A DNA stretch of 42,033 nt from positions 1-42,033 of the forward strand of contig JACJJN010000029.1 of assembly GCA_016899975.1 (NCBI GenBank), written 5' to 3'. The notes beneath the pieces were generated by a model that ran no database searches, was not told where the DNA came from, and saw nothing but the letters and a program-made list of their open reading frames with translations. Position 1 is the stretch's first letter. Each line of letters starts with the position of its first letter. Source of the DNA: Lacrimispora saccharolytica (GTDB lineage Bacteria; Bacillota; Clostridia; Lachnospirales; Lachnospiraceae). The translations under genes and the position numbers were made by a program. Below, piece after piece: positions 33,685 through 40,031 of the stretch.

Positions 33685-33885
33685 TTATTTCATGCCGTAT
33701 TTCTTGTTGAACTTCTCAATACGTCCACGAGCTGCTGTAGCTTTCTGCTGTCCTGTATAGAACGGATGGCATTTGGAGCAGATTTCTACATGGATATCTT
33801 CTTTTGTAGATCCTGTTACAAATGTATTTCCACAGTTGCAGGTTACAGTTGCCTGATGATATGCCGGATGGATTCCTTCTTTCAT
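33685..33885 (-). CDS. rpmE: 50S ribosomal protein L31
   Basis: Large-subunit ribosomal protein of 66 residues. It has four cysteines in the zinc-binding C+ form: CNCGN then CSKC, so this is the zinc-containing paralogue. The GTG three codons earlier lies inside the ribosome binding site (AGAGGTGAAGGA) and is rejected; the ATG at 33885 is used. The gene has its own strong promoter and a leader of about 160 nt, long enough for feedback control by L31. It lies between rho and the DUF1385 gene, a common order in Firmicutes. Confidence 0.97.
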   Translation of the reverse strand: MKEGIHPAYHQATVTCNCGNTFVTGSTKEDIHVEICSKCHPFYTGQQKATAARGRIEKFNKKYGMK

Positions 33886-34045
33886 TTCCTTCACCTCTTC
33901 TTGTTCTTCATTATTTGTCCAGAATCACAGATTCCGCATTTCTCTGCTCACAATCCATTTTCACAAGTGGACTGCTTTCGCATCGGTGCTTCCCCTGTCA
34001 TTCTGATTGTTTCTTTCACTAAGACTCTGTCGAATCTTGCACAGC
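33886..34045 (-). promoter_or_regulatory. Long 5' leader of rpmE, possible L31 autoregulatory RNA
   Basis: About 160 untranslated nt follow the promoter. Visible pairings in the RNA are CAGTCCA with TGGATTG (33955-33978 region) and GAATC-TGT-GATTC near 33930, with a purine-rich GGGGAAGCACCGATGCG between them. L31 leaders are known in several phyla; membership in a known class is inferred, not shown. Confidence 0.4.
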
Positions 34046-34051
34046 TCTCAA

Positions 34052-34080
34052 ATTATAACATATCTTTTTTATAATTGCAA
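34052..34080 (-). promoter_or_regulatory. Sigma-A promoter of rpmE
   Basis: On the minus strand TTGCAA (34080-34075), a 17-nt spacer, TATAAT (34057-34052) preceded by TGT (extended -10). It begins four bases past the rho stop codon. Confidence 0.88.
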
Positions 34081-34084
34081 GATA

Positions 34085-35617
34085 TTATACGATTTTTTGT
34101 TTCTTTAAGAGCTGAACCAATTCGCCGTTATTTCTTGTCTTGGCAAACATATTCAGAATATTTTCTGCCGCTTCATCTGATTTCAGACCATTCAGAGCAC
34201 GGCGCATGTTGTACACTGCTTCCTGCTCATCCGGAGTCAGAAGCAGATCCTCCCGCCTCGTTCCGGAGCGAATAATATCCACCGCCGGGAATACTCTCCG
34301 TTCCTGAAGCTTGCGGTCCAGGATCAGCTCCATATTTCCGGTTCCCTTGAATTCCTCGTACACCACGTCGTCCATCTTGCTTCCTGTCTCCACCAGCGCA
34401 GTGGCAAGGATGGTCAGGCTGCCGCCTTCTCTCATATTTCTCGCCGCTCCGAAGAAGCGTTTCGGCATGTGGAGCGCCGCCGGATCCAAACCGCCGGACA
34501 AAGTTCTTCCGCTTGGCGGTACGGTCAGGTTGTAGGCTCTTGCCAGACGGGTGATGCTGTCGATAAAGATCATGACATCCTTTTTGTGCTCCACCAGACG
34601 CTTGGCACGTTCGATCACCATCTCGGACACTCTCTTGTGATGCTCCGGAAGCTCGTCAAAGGTCGAATAGATCACCTCCACGTTCGGTCCGTGGATCGCT
34701 TCCCGGATATCCGTAACCTCCTCCGGACGTTCATCGATCAGAAGGATGATCAGGTGCATTTCCGGGTTGTTTCGGAGGATGGATTTTGCAGCCTCTTTCA
34801 GCAGCGTGGTCTTACCTGCTTTCGGCGGAGATACGATCATTCCTCGCTGTCCCTTTCCGATAGGGCTGACCAGATCCACCACGCGCATCGCCATACTTCC
34901 TCCCGGACGTTCCAGTTTCAGCCGCTCTGTCGGAAAGATCGGTGTCATATCTTCAAAACAGCAGCGTTTTGCTACCGAATCCGGCGGGAAACCGTTGATC
35001 GCTTTCACATACATCAAAGCGCCAAACTTGTCATTCTGAGACTTCACTCTGGTATTTCCGCGGATCATGTCACCGGTCTTCAATCCAAACCGGCGAATCT
35101 GTGCCGGAGAGACATAGACATCATTCTCTCCCGGCAGGAAATTGTCGGAACGGATAAATCCGAAGCCGTCCTGCATAACCTCCAGGATTCCGCAGGCTTC
35201 CCGTCCGCTGTCGATCTGCGGCTGTTCTTTCTGACCCTCCTGCACCGGTTCATTTTCCCCCTCCTCACGGGGCTGCTGCTCCCGGCTCACATATTCTCTT
35301 CTCTGAGGACGCTCCCGGAAATTCTCCTGGCGCTCCCGGTATCCTTTTCTTTCCTGAGCAAACTCCTGTTTTTCACTCCTGTTCTCTTCCACGGAAGAAT
35401 CCACCGTCCTTTCGCTGGCTCTGTCCTTGTCTGCGTCTCCTGCATTCTTTTCTATACCGGCTGCATTTTTTTCTGTGCTGCCTGCTTTCTCATCTTCTTC
35501 CAGCATTCTCTCAATAAGTGCTTCTTTACGCAGGGCAGATACACCTTTCAGGTTTCTGCTTTTCGCAAGCTCCCGCAAGACACTCAAAGATAAAGATTCA
35601 TATTTTTCCCTTGTCAT
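34085..35617 (-). CDS. rho: Transcription termination factor Rho
   Basis: Hexameric RNA helicase that ends transcription. The 510 residues comprise a SAP-like N-terminal segment (1-42), a charged, disordered insertion of about 95 residues (45-138, rich in Glu, Arg, Gln and Lys), the RNA-binding CSD fold ([20 protein letters not shown], about 151-170), and the ATPase core with Walker A SPPKAGKT (about 263-270), [10 protein letters not shown] (Walker B), [17 protein letters not shown] (Q/R loops). The insertion makes it about 90 residues longer than the E. coli protein, as in some other Gram-positives. GAGGAAAG precedes the ATG. It has its own extended -10 promoter and a leader of about 190 nt. 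Confidence 0.97.
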   Translation of the reverse strand: MTREKYESLSLSVLRELAKSRNLKGVSALRKEALIERMLEEDEKAGSTEKNAAGIEKNAGDADKDRASERTVDSSVEENRSEKQEFAQERKGYRERQENFRERPQRREYVSREQQPREEGENEPVQEGQKEQPQIDSGREACGILEVMQDGFGFIRSDNFLPGENDVYVSPAQIRRFGLKTGDMIRGNTRVKSQNDKFGALMYVKAINGFPPDSVAKRCCFEDMTPIFPTERLKLERPGGSMAMRVVDLVSPIGKGQRGMIVSPPKAGKTTLLKEAAKSILRNNPEMHLIILLIDERPEEVTDIREAIHGPNVEVIYSTFDELPEHHKRVSEMVIERAKRLVEHKKDVMIFIDSITRLARAYNLTVPPSGRTLSGGLDPAALHMPKRFFGAARNMREGGSLTILATALVETGSKMDDVVYEEFKGTGNMELILDRKLQERRVFPAVDIIRSGTRREDLLLTPDEQEAVYNMRRALNGLKSDEAAENILNMFAKTRNNGELVQLLKKQKIV

Positions 35618-35683
35618 TTCTCTTTCCTCATATCTTCCAAAAATATTTTCCTGGGATTATTTGTCGAAATTTATCGATAGAAA

Positions 35684-35702
35684 CCGGCTTTTTCACAGCC
35701 GG
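35684..35702 (-). other. Hairpin in the rho leader
   Basis: CCGGCT (35702-35697), a seven-base loop, AGCCGG (35689-35684), then TTTCT on the minus strand. The short T-tract makes it a possible attenuator, weakly supported. The stretch 35618-35811 otherwise shows no gene. Confidence 0.4.
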
Positions 35703-35811
35703 ACAAGAAATTATATTACAGTCCCTTTCTCCGCCCCTGATCCTGGGTATTTCTGAACTGTTACGAATTTGTTTTCAAAAAAAGTGCGGATAATCACTTT
35801 CTGACGGGGCT

Positions 35812-35840
35812 ATTATATCATATCTTTAAGACCATGTACA
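35812..35840 (-). promoter_or_regulatory. Promoter of rho (extended -10)
   Basis: On the minus strand TGTACA (35840-35835), a 17-nt spacer, TATAAT (35817-35812) preceded by TGA, an extended -10 that offsets the weak -35. Confidence 0.7.
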
Positions 35841-35948
35841 GAATTTTCACCTTTCACAGCGGTTTTTCCCACCTGCCAAACCGTTTATTTCCATGGTATT
35901 TCCATTGTATTTTTCTCATCGTTCCAATAAATCTTTTCTCAAAAACTC

Positions 35949-35977
35949 TGGACAATTCTGAAAATCTACTATATAAT
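35949..35977 (+). promoter_or_regulatory. Promoter of tRNA-Leu
   Basis: TGGACA (35949-35954), a 17-nt spacer, TATAAT (35972-35977), ten bases before the tRNA. Confidence 0.8.
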
Positions 35978-35986
35978 ACCACGTAT

Positions 35987-36067
35987 GCGGATATGGCGGA
36001 ATTGGCAGACGCGCCAGATTTAGGTTCTGGTGTCCCCGACGTGCAGGTTCAAGTCCTGTTATCCGCA
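35987..36067 (+). tRNA. tRNA-Leu (TAG)
   Basis: Class II tRNA: acceptor GCGGATA/TATCCGC, anticodon stem CCAGA/TCTGG with loop TTTAGGT, a long variable arm (TGTCCCCGACG), T-arm GCAGGTTCAAGTCCTGT. CCA is not encoded. Confidence 0.96.
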
Positions 36068-36077
36068 TCCTGAAAGA

Positions 36078-36108
36078 AACGGCAGTATCATATGATACTG
36101 CCGTTTTT
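36078..36108 (+). terminator. Terminator of tRNA-Leu
   Basis: A 28-bp perfect palindrome with half-site AACGGCAGTATCAT (36078-36091), followed by T5. It lies 11 bases after the tRNA. Confidence 0.93.
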
Positions 36109-36171
36109 GCCTTTATACGGTTTCTTTTCCCTTGCCTCTCCATAGCCACTGCAACAGCAGAATTTACATTC

Positions 36172-36570
36172 TTAATAGCTGATCTTAAATTCTCCGCTAT
36201 GTTCTTCTCCTGATACGGACACTATGACTTTCTCCGGAACATCTACACGAAAGGACGTGTCATCTGAAACAGTCTCAGAAAACAGAAGATTCTCATCAGG
36301 ATCTTTTAACGTTATTTCCAAACTGCCGCGATCTGTTTCAACCGCTATATCCAACTTGGTGTTTGATCCTTGCAAATTGCCCGTCTGTGTTCCTGTAAAG
36401 TAAGAGTAGTCTGCTGCCCAAAGATCAGACTGTTTATGTTCAACCCATCCTATGCTCGCATTATTTCCTGAGTTGTGAATCACTTTGACTGCAGCCAATA
36501 TCCCGACAATAACAAAGGTAATCCCCAAAACAATAAAGGTACTTTTATTAGATGTTCTGTTTTCTTTCAT
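36172..36570 (-). CDS. Hypothetical membrane-anchored protein of the PadR cassette
   Basis: A 132-residue protein with no family I recognise. It has a short basic start (MKENRTSNKS), one membrane helix (about 11-30, FIVLGITFVIVGILAAV), then an extracytoplasmic part of about 95 residues rich in Ser, Asp and Thr with alternating beta-like strands (TKLDIAVETDRGSLEITLKD), ending with VSVSGEEHSGEFKISY. The frame begins at a GTG, but AGGAG eight bases before the ATG at 36570 fixes the start, two bases after the stop of the DUF2812 gene. It is the last gene of a PadR-DUF2812 cassette; a sensor or resistance role at the membrane is inference. Confidence 0.75.
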   Translation of the reverse strand: MKENRTSNKSTFIVLGITFVIVGILAAVKVIHNSGNNASIGWVEHKQSDLWAADYSYFTGTQTGNLQGSNTKLDIAVETDRGSLEITLKDPDENLLFSETVSDDTSFRVDVPEKVIVSVSGEEHSGEFKISY

Positions 36571-36572
36571 GG

Positions 36573-36924
36573 TTACCACTCCTCTGATATAGATTCTTTT
36601 TCCAGCGTTCTAATTTGATGATGATAAACAAGAGCCGGCACTAATGGAATTACTCCAAACAGTGCAAATAAAACAACTTTCGTTACGATACCTAACAGAA
36701 GAAAAAAATGAAATATCCCATCTCTTCAAGAAACTGAAAATATTCTCGCCCGTTGCTCTTTGATTTTGACCCAATGTATTCCACACGGTATTCTACACTG
36801 CCCGGATTGCATTCTTCAAACTCATATAGCATTTTATCAACGGCAGTAAGGCGATAGCCCCGTTCAGCCATTTTTCCTGTTTCTGCAGCAGTAAGCCAAA
36901 GTAGCGATAACACTTTTTACTCAT
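36573..36924 (-). pseudogene. DUF2812-family membrane protein, frameshifted twice
   Basis: Three reading frames together give one DUF2812-like protein. Frame one starts at ATG 36924, overlapping the PadR stop, and encodes MSKKCYRYFG to EKWLN. It then jumps near 36861-36876 to KMAERGYRLTAVDKMLYEFE, the family core; TGGCTGAAC occurs at the break, as expected for loss of 13 nt between direct repeats. The core ends at a stop after a 7-T tract (36702-36708); adding one T continues into LLLGIVTKVVLFALFGVIP, a membrane helix, and on to a stop at 36573, two bases before the next start. It is probably inactive; slippage at the T-tract or a sequencing error at one site is possible. Confidence 0.75.
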
Positions 36925-37243
36925 AATCTCCACCAATGATCCTTTCCGCCGTATTTACCAGAGAATGGAGCCGTTCCAACTCTGTCTTGGCAACCGCTTT
37001 TCCTTCTTCTGTAATTTCGTATTCTTTCTTTCGTCCGTCAGATATTCCGCAAGGCATGATCCAGCCTTTTTCCTGCAGAGTATTTAAAGCGCCATATAAG
37101 GTTCCTGCGCCTAAGATTAATCGTCCCTTCGTTTCATTTTCTATGAATTGCATGATAGCATATCCATGTTTAGGCGTATACAATGACAGCAAAATAAAAA
37201 ACGTCACTTCTGTCAGAGCACCGCCTTTTGTGTTGTCTCTCAC
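36917..37243 (-). CDS. PadR-family transcriptional regulator
   Basis: A 108-residue winged-helix regulator. The PadR hallmark is present: LTEVTFFILLSLYTPKHGYAI, then GRLILGAGTLYGALNTLQEKGWI, and the charged wing DGRKKEYEITEEGKAV. It starts with GTG at 37243, seven bases after AAGGAGG; the overlapping ATG is followed by a stop. Two inverted half-sites flank its own -10 box, so it most likely represses its own operon. PadR genes paired with DUF2812 membrane proteins recur in Firmicutes and often respond to membrane or drug stress; the effector here is unknown. Confidence 0.93.
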   Translation of the reverse strand: MRDNTKGGALTEVTFFILLSLYTPKHGYAIMQFIENETKGRLILGAGTLYGALNTLQEKGWIMPCGISDGRKKEYEITEEGKAVAKTELERLHSLVNTAERIIGGDYE

Positions 37244-37255
37244 ATTGTTTCCTCC

Positions 37256-37304
37256 TTATTACGGTTACTGTAATAACTATATCACTAACCGTAATAAAAA
37301 TCAA
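37256..37304 (-). promoter_or_regulatory. PadR promoter with inverted-repeat operator
   Basis: Promoter on the minus strand: TTGATT (37304-37299), 17 nt, TATAGT (37281-37276). A perfect 12-bp inverted repeat, TTATTACGGTTA (37256-37267) with 37286-37297, brackets the -10 box, one arm in the spacer and the other just after the start site. The downstream arm overlaps the ribosome binding site. This is what an autoregulatory PadR operator would look like. Confidence 0.8.
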
Positions 37305-37422
37305 TAATCAGAAACACAAACCTACATACTTGACAATACTTTTGATTGCTGGGACAATGAACATAAGATAAGCGGCGGTATCATTCGTGACACCGCCGCT
37401 TTCGCCCATTCCAGCCGCATGA

Positions 37423-37812
37423 TCAGAGCTTCAAATTCAGAAAATAAGATTTTTTATCCAAAATAACTTTATATCCATCGCTTAATACTTTATGCGTTCC
37501 CTGATCCAGTGGTACACTGATCCACGACGGCTTCACAAGCCCGAATTCAACCTCCATCCCGTTTTGATACCACACACGCACAGAGGTACAGGCTCCATAA
37601 TACTCCTTCTGGCGCTTCGCAATCTCCCCAAATAATTCTGTAAATTCCTGATCTTCCACCATCTCATCCCTGCACGGCGTAAGAATCACAAGATCAAGAT
37701 CCGACGTGACCGTATTCGTGCCTCTCGCATAAGAACCTACAATAATTACACTTTCAATTTTCCCGTTTTCTTCCGCCCATTGTTTCACTGCCTCTATAAA
37801 TTTTTCATACAT
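37423..37812 (-). CDS. Nucleotidyltransferase-domain protein (MNT/KNTase-like)
   Basis: A 129-residue protein with the minimal nucleotidyltransferase signature VGSYARGTNTVTSDLDLVI: GS followed by the metal-binding DLD. The remainder (FGEIAKRQKEYYGACTSVRVWY, EVEFGLVKPSW) includes a third acidic position (EVEFG). Small proteins of this type occur in antibiotic-modifying enzymes and as antitoxins of HEPN toxins (MNT); no HEPN gene lies next to it. The ATG at 37812 has AGAGGTG before it, the upstream in-frame extension being rejected. A hairpin AGCGGCGGT/ACCGCCGCT (37371-37400) after its stop could end the transcript, although the T-tract is poor. Confidence 0.8.
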   Translation of the reverse strand: MYEKFIEAVKQWAEENGKIESVIIVGSYARGTNTVTSDLDLVILTPCRDEMVEDQEFTELFGEIAKRQKEYYGACTSVRVWYQNGMEVEFGLVKPSWISVPLDQGTHKVLSDGYKVILDKKSYFLNLKL

Positions 37813-37919
37813 GTGCAAACACCTCTTCCAAAGAACCATTCATTTCATAACATCTTCCTAAATCTGCGGACCACATCCTGAGAAATCAGAATAATTTTCT
37901 TTTTCACATCACAATCTTT

Positions 37920-37972
37920 TGACACGAAAATGACATATCTGCTCTTCGGTGACACCGAAATGACACATTTGC
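37920..37972 (+). repeat. Tandem 23-nt direct repeats, possible IS21-type end
   Basis: TGACACGAAAATGACATATC (first 20 of 23, starting 37920) recurs at 37950 with 19 of 23 positions equal; period 30 nt. Repeated TGACA-type boxes of this kind occur at the ends of IS21-family elements, but no transposase gene or second end is visible here, so a remnant is the most I can claim. Confidence 0.4.
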
Positions 37973-38010
37973 ATCTGTTTCAAACAGCTCAAAACAGCTT
38001 ATTTTTCAAA

Positions 38011-38055
38011 ACGCAAAAGCACCGTAAACCCGCATAAATACAAGGTTTACGGCGC
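38011..38055 (-). terminator. Terminator of the six-tRNA operon
   Basis: On the minus strand a 12-bp stem (38055-38044 with 38030-38019, GCCGTAAACC/GGTTTACGGT with one G-T pair) is followed by TTTTGCGTTTTG. It lies ten bases after tRNA-Lys. Confidence 0.88.
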
Positions 38056-38065
38056 TTCTCAGCAA

Positions 38066-38138
38066 TGAAGCATCGGGGATTCGAACCCCGGACAACTTGA
38101 TTAAAAGTCAAGTGCTCTACCGACTGAGCTAATGCTCC
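38066..38138 (-). tRNA. tRNA-Lys (TTT)
   Basis: A 73-nt cloverleaf: acceptor GGAGCAT/ATGCTTC (one G-T pair), anticodon stem CTTGA/TCAAG with loop CTTTTAA, discriminator A. Last gene of the operon. Confidence 0.97.
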
Positions 38139-38158
38139 ATAAGATGATTTTCTTTTGA

Positions 38159-38230
38159 CTGGGCTAGCTGGATTCGAACCAGCGAATGCAGCAGTCAAAG
38201 TGCTGTGCCTTACCGCTTGGCGATAGCCCA
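38159..38230 (-). tRNA. tRNA-Gln (TTG)
   Basis: A 72-nt cloverleaf beginning with T: acceptor TGGGCTA/TAGCCCA, anticodon stem CAGCA/TGCTG with loop CTTTGAC, discriminator G. Confidence 0.97.
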
Positions 38231-38250
38231 AAGTTTCGCCATGCAGGCAG

Positions 38251-38325
38251 GGTGGATAAAGGGATTCGAACCCTTGGCCTCCAGAGCCACAATCTGGCGC
38301 GCTAACCAACTGCGCTATACCCACC
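38251..38325 (-). tRNA. tRNA-His (GTG)
   Basis: A 75-nt gene including the extra G at -1 that pairs with discriminator C, the histidine identity element. Acceptor GTGGGTA/TATCCAC, anticodon stem CCAGA/TCTGG, loop TTGTGGC. Confidence 0.97.
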
Positions 38326-38351
38326 ATGTGAAATTATCGCCTTGCAGCGAA

Positions 38352-38425
<74 letters not shown>

Positions 38426-38428
38426 TTA

Positions 38429-38499
38429 AGCGGGTGATGGGAATCGAACCCACGTATCCAGCTTGGAAGGCTGGTGTTCTACCATTGAACTACACCCGC
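38429..38499 (-). tRNA. tRNA-Gly (TCC), second copy
   Basis: A 71-nt gene identical over its full length to 8917-8987. Acceptor GCGGGTG/CACCCGC, loop CTTCCAA. Three bases from tRNA-Arg. Confidence 0.97.
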
Positions 38500-38505
38500 A
38501 CGACG

Positions 38506-38580
38506 TCGGGGTGACAGGATTCGAACCTGCGACTTCCTGGTCCCAAACCAGGCGCTCTAGCCAAACTGAGCCACACCCCG
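38506..38580 (-). tRNA. tRNA-Pro (TGG)
   Basis: A 75-nt cloverleaf: acceptor CGGGGTG/CACCCCG, anticodon stem CCTGG/CCAGG with loop TTTGGGA, discriminator A. First gene of the six-tRNA operon (Pro-Gly-Arg-His-Gln-Lys). Confidence 0.97.
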
Positions 38581-38642
38581 GAAAGTTCCTTAATCGTGCT
38601 ATGCTTTCTTGTTTTTTTCTGTCGTGCTCAACGACAAGACAT

Positions 38643-38671
38643 AGTATATTACAGAACCTTCCATTTGTCAA
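38643..38671 (-). promoter_or_regulatory. Strong sigma-A promoter of the six-tRNA operon
   Basis: On the minus strand TTGACA (38671-38666), a 17-nt spacer, TATACT (38648-38643), followed by a leader of about 60 nt with a CTTGTCGTTGAGCACGACAG hairpin (GTCGT/ACGAC). Confidence 0.9.
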
Positions 38672-38710
38672 CAGCTTTTTTGAAATTTTTTTATTTTTTT
38701 CAATTATCTG

Positions 38711-39193
38711 TCAATCGAGATAATTTATCGTGTAATGAGCCTCATGGTCGCGGTCAATCTCCATGATCAGATAACTGGGTTTTCTCCCATTCTGACGGGG
38801 ATAAGAAAGGCTCCCCGGATTGACAATGACGATGTTGTCCTGGTATTCGATCAGCGGACGATGCGTATGTCCGTACATCACCACATCGACATTTCTCGCC
38901 GCCGCTTCTTCCAGCAGGCGCTCAGGTCCCATCGATGCTCCATAGTTGTTTCCATGGGTGATCCATATCCGGTAGTCGTCGACAGAAATCTCCATCTCCC
39001 TCTGCAGATCCGAAAACCAGTCGTTGTTTCCCGCAACCATATAACATGGTACATCTACCAGCGCGCGGATATAATCCTCTCCGCCTTCCAGATCTCCGCA
39101 ATGGATGAACAGATCGATGTCTCCCACCTTTTCAAGAACTCTCTCCAGATTTTTCGTATGGCCATGCGTATCGCTGACAACCAATATCTTCAT
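38711..39193 (-). CDS. YfcE-like metallophosphoesterase (copy 1)
   Basis: A 160-residue calcineurin-type phosphodiesterase: SDTHGH (metal site, about 7-12), HCGDLEGGEDY, AGNND (about 54-58), ITHGNNYG and GHTH (about 108-111). Family enzymes cleave phosphodiesters with Mn or Ni; the natural substrate is unknown. Its ATG overlaps the rdgB stop (ATGA), so it is translationally coupled to it. A second paralogue of 180 residues lies 2.5 kb away (41211-41753). The 3' end runs towards the tRNA operon's promoter region. Confidence 0.92.
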   Translation of the reverse strand: MKILVVSDTHGHTKNLERVLEKVGDIDLFIHCGDLEGGEDYIRALVDVPCYMVAGNNDWFSDLQREMEISVDDYRIWITHGNNYGASMGPERLLEEAAARNVDVVMYGHTHRPLIEYQDNIVIVNPGSLSYPRQNGRKPSYLIMEIDRDHEAHYTINYLD

Positions 39194-39804
39194 TTCACAT
39201 TCTCTTTTCTCTTAGTTAATTCCTGCTTCATCTGCTGAAGCGCTTTTCCTCTGTGGCTGACCGCATTCTTTTCTTCCGGCATGAGCTGCGCCGTACTTCT
39301 GCTCATATCCGGAAGATAGAAAATCGGATCGTACCCAAAGCCGTTGGACCCGCGTTCCTCATATCCGATTTTTCCCTCAATGGTTCCTCTTTCTGTCAGC
39401 ACTTCTCCGTCCGGGAACACCGCTGCGATCACACATACGAACCGCGCCGTCCGTTTTTCATCCGGCACACCCTCCAAACGATCTACCAGATTCTGATTTT
39501 TGATATGGTAGGAAGTGTCCTCTCCCATATAACGCGCCGAGTAAATTCCCGGCTCCCCATTCAGGTAATCAATCTCCAATCCAGAATCATCCGCCAGCAC
39601 CACGGCACCTCTGGCATTGGGATGCTGCGCCACGGCTTTTGCCTTGATCACCGCGTTTTCTTCAAAGGAGCTGCCATTTTCTTCAATATCGAGAACAATC
39701 CCCGCCTCTTTCATCGAAAGCACGTCCATGTGCAGATCCGCGAGAATTTCCCGGATTTCTTTCATCTTTCCGGCATTTCCGGTTGCAAATATAATCTTTT
39801 CCAT
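39190..39804 (-). CDS. rdgB: XTP/dITP pyrophosphatase (RdgB/HAM1)
   Basis: Removes non-canonical purine nucleotides (ITP, dITP, XTP) from the pool. The 204 residues show the family start IIFATGNAGKMKEI, the metal-binding DDSGLEIDYLNGEPGIYSARY (positions about 69-88), and FGYDPIFYLPD, then SHRGKAL. Length is normal. The frame extends to 39858, but a promoter starts transcription near 39825, which leaves the ATG at 39804 with GGACGGG before it as the sensible start. It shares an ATGA overlap with the YfcE-like gene, forming a two-gene operon. Confidence 0.95.
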   Translation of the reverse strand: MEKIIFATGNAGKMKEIREILADLHMDVLSMKEAGIVLDIEENGSSFEENAVIKAKAVAQHPNARGAVVLADDSGLEIDYLNGEPGIYSARYMGEDTSYHIKNQNLVDRLEGVPDEKRTARFVCVIAAVFPDGEVLTERGTIEGKIGYEERGSNGFGYDPIFYLPDMSRSTAQLMPEEKNAVSHRGKALQQMKQELTKRKENVK

Positions 39805-39831
39805 GTTTTCCCGTCCTTTGCTCATGTTGTC

Positions 39832-39860
39832 ATTATATCGTAATTCACCACGAAACACAA
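39832..39860 (-). promoter_or_regulatory. Sigma-A promoter of rdgB-yfcE
   Basis: On the minus strand TTGTGT (39860-39855), a 17-nt spacer, TATAAT (39837-39832). The start near 39825 gives a leader of about 20 nt. Confidence 0.8.
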
Positions 39861-39904
39861 CTGTTTTCCGTCGTTTTGGCGACTCTTTGGCAGCTATTCA
39901 ATCA

Positions 39905-40023
39905 GGTCTGCGCATTTACTGCGCAGACCGTATGAAAACGTAGTGTTTATGGGCATCCGTCTCATCGCGAAGCGATCTTTCATGGACGGATGCCGTAACA
40001 GTTCAGCAGGCTGAACTGTTACG
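39905..40023 (-). repeat. Composite structured repeat, family 2, intact copy
   Basis: On the minus strand three hairpins follow in order: CGTAACAGTTCAGC with its exact complement (14-bp stem, 2-nt loop, 40023-39994); GGCATCCGTC (39994-39985) with GACGGATGCC (39961-39952), enclosing ATCGC-TTC-GCGAT; and GGTCTGCGCA/TGCGCAGACC (39929-39905). The first two match 3845-3920. The element starts nine bases past the methyltransferase stop. No T-tract follows the hairpins, so they do not look like plain terminators. Confidence 0.85.
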
Positions 40024-40031
40024 ACTCTTTG

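Noticed and set aside
37371-37400. AGCGGCGGT/ACCGCCGCT hairpin as a strong terminator
   Set aside because: The stem is good but there is no T-tract on the minus strand, where the preceding gene ends, and only three T on the plus strand.
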